A stretch of DNA of 28,147 nucleotides. Source: a virus. The notes below the pieces were generated by a model. The model was not told the DNA's origin, searched no databases, and saw only the letters and a list, made by a program, of their open reading frames with translations. The translations under genes were made by a program, and so were the position numbers. Shown piece by piece: positions 23,301 through 28,147 of the stretch (its first letter is position 1; each line of letters opens with the position of its first letter). The stretch is taken from the IMG/VR virus record IMGVR_UViG_3300046003_002170, positions 1-28,147 of that record; one strand, written 5' to 3'.

Positions 23301-24388
23301 CTAAAGTACAAATAGTATTCGTAAGGATCAAATTTCTCTACTAAATTAGTGATAGAGCTTTGTAGAGATCCTATAGAAGATGAGGCTAATTGATTGTTTA
23401 CAGATCCACTAACCGCGAATAAAGAGCTAGAATATATTTGAGCATTATAGCTCTCTATCAATCTTAATTTGTAAACGAAATTGTTTAATCTCTCTTCGGC
23501 AGAACTAAAGTGAATAAAGTTTTCAAAGTTCGTATAGTCTACGTTGATGGCTACAGACTTATCTTGATAGTAGCTCATCAATTGTTGGAAAGAAGAACTT
23601 ACATTACTAGTCAATAAACTGTTGTAGGTATAATAAGGCGTAGTTTGACCTACTTTTTGTTCTACTCTAACTTTAAAATTTGGACCTCTTAAATTGTTTT
23701 GAGAAGCAGGTTCCTCTGATTCTATTTGAATGTCTACGTTAAAACTTACTGACTCTGCTACTTTATTAGATATCCATAATTGCGTCTTAACATCGTAATC
23801 TATAGGAAGAGGTTCATATAGTTTGATTAAAAGGTAAGATCCTTCATTATCGGTTGTGTACGCTACGTTTGTTGCAATGATCAATTCATTGTTTCCAAAG
23901 TTAAGATAGAAATCAGCGTAGTAATTTTTGCTAGCAACGTAAGATTGATACGCACTAAATCCGCTCAAGATACCGCTATCGCTTATGGTTTGAGATGCTA
24001 ATTTAATCTCGGTTCTAGAGTTAGAAATTTCTTTGATCCAATAAAACTTTCCGTATTGAGAATTAAATAGATTGGTTAAAAAGCTGTATTGAATATTTAA
24101 AGCACCTCTATTATACCCAGATCTTTGTAAATCATTTTTAGGATCTAAAGAGATACTAGAATATAAATTGGTCTGAGAATCCGCAGTTAAATTAGGATAA
24201 TAATCTAAAGCGTTATAGTTGGACTGTAATAACTGACCAGTAATATCGTAAATAAACGATTCTATGTAATCGTTAGTATTACCGAATTGAGCATTTATAA
24301 AATTAGACGTAAGTAATTGTACGTCTTGATTCAAATAGGTTTGCTCTTGTACTCCAGGCCCAGTGTATGTTATATTAACTAATTCCAT
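20330..24388 (-). CDS. Large tail/baseplate protein, 1352 residues
   Basis: This very large Ser/Tyr/Asn-rich protein lies directly after the baseplate wedge genes, so it is probably a baseplate or tail-fibre attachment component, comparable in position to T4 gp7. A recognisable block lies at residues about 541-585: KEIYKRIYHNLPYLLKTRGT followed by QRGIKALLSTFGIP and NEFGG. This block recurs in tail proteins of T4-like environmental phages and resembles the conserved region of P2 gpI-type tail proteins. The first ~500 residues include long helical/beta stretches (SVAINVDYTNFENFIHFSSA; SSSIGSLQSSITNLVEKFD), and the rest is beta-rich with many short SS and SG motifs. No enzymatic motif is seen. 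Its start codon shares a base with the stop of the small coiled-coil gene upstream (TAATG). Naming it gp7 would go beyond the evidence. Confidence 0.8.
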   Translation of the reverse strand: MELVNITYTGPGVQEQTYLNQDVQLLTSNFINAQFGNTNDYIESFIYDITGQLLQSNYNALDYYPNLTADSQTNLYSSISLDPKNDLQRSGYNRGALNIQYSFLTNLFNSQYGKFYWIKEISNSRTEIKLASQTISDSGILSGFSAYQSYVASKNYYADFYLNFGNNELIIATNVAYTTDNEGSYLLIKLYEPLPIDYDVKTQLWISNKVAESVSFNVDIQIESEEPASQNNLRGPNFKVRVEQKVGQTTPYYTYNSLLTSNVSSSFQQLMSYYQDKSVAINVDYTNFENFIHFSSAEERLNNFVYKLRLIESYNAQIYSSSLFAVSGSVNNQLASSSIGSLQSSITNLVEKFDPYEYYLYFSSGSYTWPKRTNTKPYVLYSVSSSQASNWLGAVDTVPTPTTSSLLYSASFYDYTNKDLLRNTAPQYLLDDDNNQPYLTFLDMIGQHFDNIWIYYKDVSNRFNATNNPETGVSLDLVADALKGLGIQLYTNTNVSDNVYYSLFGINQDGTLLPPTGSEVITNYVNVTSSLQTLAADTIQKEIYKRIYHNLPYLLKTRGTQRGIKALLSTFGIPDNILTVNEFGGYPIASKDGVFSINNEKVSIITGSFSASLSSSLLSPETTIQYYSTNNRINIPDVEVGFSPANSINAFVTSSLGYFNIDQYIGDPGYAQSSSYGALDTLRQSTFQFTTGSHSVWEYIRLIKYYNNSVFKMIRDFVPARSNVSTGIVIKSHILERNKYARHEPSSSFDNNLSQSIELLTITGSAANSISGSTAWESPLLTLIGYAPYTSSQGVEKYTGEFSGSVITATTLTTFAKQYEVSQNFTVTASGFVTQSLGATYQNVTGSVRSKKYFDLDYTSNQSTPINYGIVTQSISASQVPGYDNNAAYTNPNIPYAELQDSNYALQSFTIPRYYGSKTISATYNDYTIGDSSYGSTAAIDKIKYQYGYLVDMYSSSFQLPGRVNAQIKYMLDNNQNVLDLTKANANVFTTQNVFMSGEPVNISLFNYDPNNNMAQYLTNNQNVNIYEGGFRYSPILHSTDGSNNNKVYSLNTPIEVTTTTSTPSYTYLAPTDQGYWGSVTVVMSAPPGILLLNFTASAKVTPNAAQDTWVNVLVTNTARPWLAPYDTFSHTEQIAAAQSSPYYYTVNIPTSPYNWVMGDTLTVSISQEYFYDNTGASISSSAYYTSVTDSDSRWYAVDDRTIRLSATQSLYYNQFIELNTAAGLETPISNFSLDQMDLVRLYNSASAWGNFNQSEYRVNNIYSEVSSSVTFWYFTLDRELNAKDTDTYAIPGYISKYIALRRSPDETNLILAFSGSSNITDDGLIFPQYIDPIVRDNSGNVVKSLKQQNLI

Positions 24389-24726
24389 TATACTATATTG
24401 CTTATATTAAGGTACGTTTGACTTAAATCCAAAATTTGTTGTCTTAAAGAATTAATCTCTTCTATCAGTGCTTGCTTCTCAGCGTCTATTACAGATCCTC
24501 CAATATATTGTTGGCTTCTTTGAACTAGATACGTGTGAGAATTTATAGATCCTGATACGGGGATGTCGAAGAATAGTTGATCGTAGTAACTAAAAAAATC
24601 GCTAACGGTTACAACACTTGCAGTTACCGCGAGAGTGGGAGATATTAATTCCGTAAAATTAGTATCTATAGCCTTATTGTAAGTGTTTATTCCGTAAACT
24701 TGTTTTATTAAATCAACGTTTGCCAT
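24388..24726 (-). CDS. Small virion-operon protein with C-terminal coiled coil
   Basis: This 112-residue protein is not recognised by family. The N-terminal ~75 residues are mixed (LIKQVYGINTYNKAIDTNFT; FFSYYDQLFFDIPVSGS). The C-terminal ~35 residues are a likely coiled coil (DAEKQALIEEINSLRQQILD, then LSQTYLNIS), with hydrophobic residues in heptad-like positions. TAATG junctions couple it to both neighbours, so it is probably produced in step with them and may be a baseplate linker or an assembly chaperone for the large tail protein. There is no signal peptide or catalytic motif. Confidence 0.7.
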   Translation of the reverse strand: MANVDLIKQVYGINTYNKAIDTNFTELISPTLAVTASVVTVSDFFSYYDQLFFDIPVSGSINSHTYLVQRSQQYIGGSVIDAEKQALIEEINSLRQQILDLSQTYLNISNIV

Positions 24727-25832
24727 TATCTTGTTATTTTGAAGATAGAGTTATTGTCTATTTCTATTGACTCTCCGTCAGGTAATACTGTTTTCAACAA
24801 TAATTTATAATATCTTTCTGGTTCTAGTCCATTCATGTATACATCGAAATAACTGCTTGTACCATCGCAACTTACTTTAGTATAGTTGTTGTCAAAATCT
24901 ACAACGATGTCTTCAGCCTTAACATCCTGAATTGCCCAATAAGATTGTTGAGGTAAAGCTTTATTGGTAAGGTACACAGAAGAGGTTGTGAAAGTTCTTG
25001 CTGGATAGGTATCTCTAGCGTTCACTCTAAATCTATATTTTCCCGTATTGGCTTTAAAGCTTCCTACGTTATTATCAAGAGAGGCGATAAATTGATTATT
25101 AGATATAACGCTCAAGCTTCCCGTGGTATAAGCACTATCGTCCCATTTCATTTCTAATGTAGGAGGATATATGGTATGAGTATCTACAGAGAAAAAATTC
25201 AATACTATATAACTACCAGAATCATTTTCTATTGCGGTTGGATGCTTAACAATAAATCCGTTATTATAAATAGATCCACTAAACCAACTATTTACTAGAC
25301 TCGTTACATTTGCGTTTATGTCTTTGCTATCCTTATAAGAAAATGATTGAGTTGCATAAGAGCCTGTAAAGTTGCCGCCGCCTGGGGTTAGATAGTAAGA
25401 GCTATCTATCCATAGATTTGTAGTTCCAGTAAAACTAGTTGGACTTTCCCAAGAGGCCCCGTTAACCGTTACAGGATAGTCTGAAAATTTACCTGTGCCC
25501 ATTTCCCAAGAAGAAGAGACTTGTCTAATTTCAAGACTATACGTAGTTGTTAAATTTTCAGCGTTAGCTAAATATAGTTTTAATCCTGCGCTCCAAGATC
25601 CAGTAGTAAAAGATTTTATTGTTTGGATATCAGCATCCGTAAAAGATATTAAAGATCTTCTTAAATCGTCGTTTAATATCGGAGTATTCGGTTGGGGTTC
25701 GTATAGGTTTACTGCTACGTTAATTCCATTTTTTACGGAAACCTCTAATATCTCGTCCAATCCAGTGTTTTGAGTTGGAAATCTAGAGTATAGAGAGGTG
25801 TCAGCTGTAGGAAATATTTTATATACTGCCAT
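24726..25832 (-). CDS. DNRLRE/CBM96-like virion protein
   Basis: Residues about 1-230 fit the DNRLRE (CBM96-like) beta-sandwich, a domain of secreted and surface proteins that often binds carbohydrates. YKIFPTADTSLYSRFPTQNT (4-23), ISFTDADIQTIKSF, GLKLYLANAENLT, a W-rich centre (SWEMGTGKFSDYPV, GASWESPT) and DINANVTSLVNSWFSGS then NNGFIVKHP match the order seen in that family. The last ~130 residues are a further beta domain (FKANTGKYRFRVNARDTYPA, KVSCDGTSSYFDVYMNG, RYYKLLLKTVLPDG). It lies between the gp6-like gene and the large tail protein and is therefore probably part of the baseplate or a receptor-binding element. Sugar binding is an inference from the family. There is no signal peptide, which fits a virion protein. 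Confidence 0.7.
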   Translation of the reverse strand: MAVYKIFPTADTSLYSRFPTQNTGLDEILEVSVKNGINVAVNLYEPQPNTPILNDDLRRSLISFTDADIQTIKSFTTGSWSAGLKLYLANAENLTTTYSLEIRQVSSSWEMGTGKFSDYPVTVNGASWESPTSFTGTTNLWIDSSYYLTPGGGNFTGSYATQSFSYKDSKDINANVTSLVNSWFSGSIYNNGFIVKHPTAIENDSGSYIVLNFFSVDTHTIYPPTLEMKWDDSAYTTGSLSVISNNQFIASLDNNVGSFKANTGKYRFRVNARDTYPARTFTTSSVYLTNKALPQQSYWAIQDVKAEDIVVDFDNNYTKVSCDGTSSYFDVYMNGLEPERYYKLLLKTVLPDGESIEIDNNSIFKITR

Positions 25833-25843
25833 TGTTGTTTAGT

Positions 25844-27706
25844 TTAAAAAGATACTACGCGACCTTGAATGTCCGAAGTTGGGTATTTTACTTCGAATAC
25901 AGAAGGATCTAGTGAAGGATATATTACGTTGTTTAATGAGCCGGCTGAAATATCATAACCGTATTGAGAATAACCATTGTTAACTCCAGACTTATTTACA
26001 ATTTCTACTTTTTTAACAGTTTGAACTCCACTAACTTGATCTAGTATACTGTATACTTCTGATAAAATAATGGGTTGATTCACCTGCCAATTGTCAATGT
26101 TGAAGTAATCTTGTAATGACAATAAACATCTTGCAATAACGTCTTGACCATTAAAATTAGGTCTAATAATAACATCGAAATTACATCCAATATTAATTAT
26201 ATAAGCGCTCTTAATATTAACAGCGTCTGTCAACATTCTGTATTCGCTCAACCAATTCTGTACGTTTTGCATTAAAGCTGCGGATGGAACTGCTAAGTTA
26301 TTGTTGCTATCAAGACCCAAAATATACATGCTGATTAGCATAGAGTCTCTTTCTGCTATATCTGATGCCATGTAGTTTTTAAAAGTAGCGTCGTCTTTTG
26401 TTACATACGCTTTACTAACTTTTCCAAATTTAGAAGGCATACTTAGAGTTCTAGCCAAATAATCCTCTTGAGTAACCGCTCTTAATTGACTTGGATATTC
26501 AGCCGAAATATTCAATCTTAATTGTTCTACTGTATCTCCATCGCCACCACCAACTGCCGGATTAGCATTATTGGTAGCTATAGTATTTTGATACGTTAAT
26601 TTGTTTGCTAAATTACTTACGCTTGTCGCGATAGGAATTGTTAATTGATTCGACATCGCATTTGAAGCTGCTCCTCCTCCCACTAAATACTGCACTGTTA
26701 AGGTTACATTTTGTGGAGCCAATCCGTAGGTTTGTGTAGTTACGAAGTTTGTAGGATCGTAAGCAGTATTCAATAAAGTAAGACCGTTAGAGTTACCTAT
26801 ACTTACGTTATTTGGATTTGGAATGATTGCGGAATCTGCTTGAGAATTAATTCCTGAACCGAATTCAATTTGTAATGAGTTATCTGATTTGAATCTTGTT
26901 ACAAATCTTCTTGGAACTTGTAATTTTTGAATCATGTAAGGAACTTGATTCGATTGTTGATACAAAGTAGGATAATTAGTTGCTGTATTTTGTACAGGAT
27001 TTAGTATATAGTCTTGAGCTAAATAAGGAACTTCATACCAAGTGTAACCGTTACTATCCGTAATAGATAGTATATTAATGATATTAGAATCTTGTAAATT
27101 AATAGTAGCAAATCTTTGTCCAGTTCCAAAAGAAAAAGACTGATTCTTAACTTGACCAGAAATGGCTTGAGCTTTCTTTTGAATTAAATAGCTTTGAGGT
27201 ACGTTACTTGCATTAATTGTATACACAGAAACATTAGTAGGATCTAAAGAAGACGAAGTATTAAAATCTACTTTGTTTGGGCAATAGAATACAATTGAAT
27301 TATCTATGTTCGATTTTACTTGCATTCCTGAGGCCACAGTTAGTGCGTAAGACCAATCGGGAATTTGACTTCCAGAGACTGTTACTGCGGGAATTTGCAT
27401 GTATACATCTAGATCTGTTATAGCTGCGCTTGTTACTTTTGGGCGATATCCCATCATGTAAGCAAGGGTGTATAAATTATTTTTTTGTTTTGCGTATTGT
27501 AAGAAAGTTTCTTGTAATTGGTTGTCCAAATAGAAAGATAAAACGTCACCAACATAAGAAGCCATTTCAATAAACATAGAACCAGGACTAGGCTGACTAA
27601 AGTCATTGTAAGCAGTTGGATAATACGATTTAGCATATTCAATCAAGTCAGATTTGAAGCTGGTAAAGTCTTTATTTAGATATTTTACGTCTATCTGATT
27701 AGGCAT
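25844..27706 (-). CDS. 6: Baseplate wedge protein, T4 gp6-like (J-type)
   Basis: This is the structural core of the baseplate wedge, forming with gp25 and other wedge proteins the ring that opens on contraction. The 620-residue length is close to T4 gp6 (660). The N-terminal block YLNKDFTSFKSDLIEYAKSY (9-28), followed by PSPGSMFIEMASYVGDVLSF and YLDNQLQETF, then AKQKNNLYTLAYMMGYRPK, is the family hallmark. The middle contains IQKLQVPRRFVTRF with LQIEFGSG, and GGGDGDTVEQLRLN followed by AVTQEDYLARTLS, typical of baseplate J-like proteins. The C-terminal part (VQNWLSEYRMLTDAVNIKSA, IIRPNF, IILSEVYSILDQVSGVQTV) matches the dimer-forming end. It lies two bases after the gp25-like gene. Confidence 0.92.
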   Translation of the reverse strand: MPNQIDVKYLNKDFTSFKSDLIEYAKSYYPTAYNDFSQPSPGSMFIEMASYVGDVLSFYLDNQLQETFLQYAKQKNNLYTLAYMMGYRPKVTSAAITDLDVYMQIPAVTVSGSQIPDWSYALTVASGMQVKSNIDNSIVFYCPNKVDFNTSSSLDPTNVSVYTINASNVPQSYLIQKKAQAISGQVKNQSFSFGTGQRFATINLQDSNIINILSITDSNGYTWYEVPYLAQDYILNPVQNTATNYPTLYQQSNQVPYMIQKLQVPRRFVTRFKSDNSLQIEFGSGINSQADSAIIPNPNNVSIGNSNGLTLLNTAYDPTNFVTTQTYGLAPQNVTLTVQYLVGGGAASNAMSNQLTIPIATSVSNLANKLTYQNTIATNNANPAVGGGDGDTVEQLRLNISAEYPSQLRAVTQEDYLARTLSMPSKFGKVSKAYVTKDDATFKNYMASDIAERDSMLISMYILGLDSNNNLAVPSAALMQNVQNWLSEYRMLTDAVNIKSAYIINIGCNFDVIIRPNFNGQDVIARCLLSLQDYFNIDNWQVNQPIILSEVYSILDQVSGVQTVKKVEIVNKSGVNNGYSQYGYDISAGSLNNVIYPSLDPSVFEVKYPTSDIQGRVVSF

Positions 27707-27708
27707 TT

Positions 27709-28122
27709 TTAAACGTTTTGTATTTGAATTGAAACAGCATCTGTCTCACTAGTGTTAATTAAGGTATAACTAAATTTTATCTTTATCGAATTTCTACCAG
27801 GATCTCCTGAAACTTCTATTTGGGCTACTTTTACATTTTGAAAATTAGCTTCTACTTGACTTATGATGGATTGCTTTAGCTCATCCAGTGTTGTCGAGGT
27901 AATTTGTTGAAACAGTCTCGATCTTAAACCTGCTCCAAAAGTAGGATTAAAAGGCCTCTCTCTTCTGTCAGTGAGTAAGAAGTTAATTAGGTTATACTTA
28001 GTTTGCTCCTTAGTTGTATACACAGATTGAAACGCCGTCTTTGCAGAAAAGGGTATTTTAACTCCTATTCCTGTAGAAGGTCTCAAATCAAGCGGTGATA
28101 TTTGTCTTAATCCGTATGCCAT
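27709..28122 (-). CDS. 25: Baseplate wedge protein, T4 gp25-like
   Basis: This 137-residue protein is the small wedge subunit of the IraD/gp25-like family (T4 gp25 has 132 residues). The central conserved block TTKEQTKYNLINFLLTDRRE (36-55), then RPFNPTFGAGLRSRLFQ (56-72), carries the usual E-R-x-x-x-P-x-F-G core. The C-terminal strands (VKVAQIEVSGDPGRNSIKIK, FSYTLINT) match the sheet that pairs with gp6-like proteins. Although related to lysozyme-like folds in older descriptions, it is structural, not catalytic. Its start shares a base with the stop of a gene running in from beyond the window edge, and the gp6-like gene follows after two bases, so it is part of the baseplate operon. Confidence 0.92.
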   Translation of the reverse strand: MAYGLRQISPLDLRPSTGIGVKIPFSAKTAFQSVYTTKEQTKYNLINFLLTDRRERPFNPTFGAGLRSRLFQQITSTTLDELKQSIISQVEANFQNVKVAQIEVSGDPGRNSIKIKFSYTLINTSETDAVSIQIQNV

Positions 28123-28147
28123 TATATTTGTCCTTTAGCCAACATTT
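28122..28147 (-). CDS. C-terminal end of an upstream gene (partial)
   Basis: Reading the - strand into the window gives ATG-TTG-GCT-AAA-GGA-CAA-ATA-TAA, i.e. a frame ending MLAKGQI-stop. Its TAA shares one base with the gp25-like ATG, the same TAATG junction used elsewhere in this operon. This is good evidence that a coupled baseplate or tail gene ends here. Seven codons are too few to identify it. The AAAGGA in this end may also act as the ribosome-binding site for the gp25-like gene. Confidence 0.45.

Noticed and set aside
20330-24388. Firm naming as T4 gp7
   Set aside because: Position and size fit, but the only block I recognise (residues about 541-585) is a general phage tail pattern, not a gp7 signature.
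27709-28122. Lysozyme-type endolysin
   Set aside because: gp25-like proteins were once called lysozyme-related, but the block present is the structural wedge motif and the gp6-like gene is adjacent.

Overview
This window looks like part of the genome of a tailed, T4-like (myovirus-type) phage. It carries a gp25-like and a gp6-like baseplate wedge gene in tandem, followed by a run of large Ser/Thr/Asn-rich virion proteins. The DNA is AT-rich, genes are tightly packed, and neighbouring genes often overlap by one base in a TAATG stop/start junction. Ribosome-binding sites are mostly weak or absent. One promoter-like site (TATATTTG at 770-777) matches the Bacteroidota -7 element. A Bacteroidota host is therefore plausible but unproven. 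I saw no rRNA, tRNA, CRISPR array, insertion sequence or integrase.

There are two convergent blocks. Positions 2-4619 run on the + strand: an acidic hypothetical protein, a 56-residue ORF and a terminator, then a likely DNA-processing or DNA-modification operon. That operon encodes an MBD4-like HhH-GPD DNA glycosylase, a small unknown protein, and three translationally coupled genes. Two of the three resemble the alpha-glutamyl/putrescinyl-thymine pyrophosphorylase group of glycosylase-like phage enzymes, and the middle one looks like a PD-(D/E)XK nuclease. A strong, probably bidirectional terminator (4642-4667) separates the two blocks.

Positions 28147-4700 run on the - strand. In transcription order: baseplate genes (gp25, gp6), a DNRLRE/CBM96-like protein, a coiled-coil protein, a 1352-residue tail/baseplate protein, a 219-residue structural protein, and three tail-fibre or decoration-type proteins. 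The last two of those three contain long mucin-like Pro-Ser/Thr repeats mixed with reusable cysteine-containing modules. A 54-residue gene follows, then a glycan island: two paralogous GT60-like GlcNAc transferases, GDP-mannose 4,6-dehydratase, an FkbM-type methyltransferase, a GT-A glycosyltransferase, a NodU/CmcH carbamoyltransferase, and a fused methyltransferase-HtrL/YibB-glycosyltransferase. The block ends with a stand-alone copy of a virion-protein C-terminal module and a GIY-YIG nuclease.

The most striking idea is that the two halves of the - strand block work together: the GT60-like enzymes and sugar-decorating enzymes could O-glycosylate the mucin-like virion proteins encoded just upstream. 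The second point of interest is the + strand cassette, which combines base-excision-like and hypermodification-like enzymes with a nuclease.
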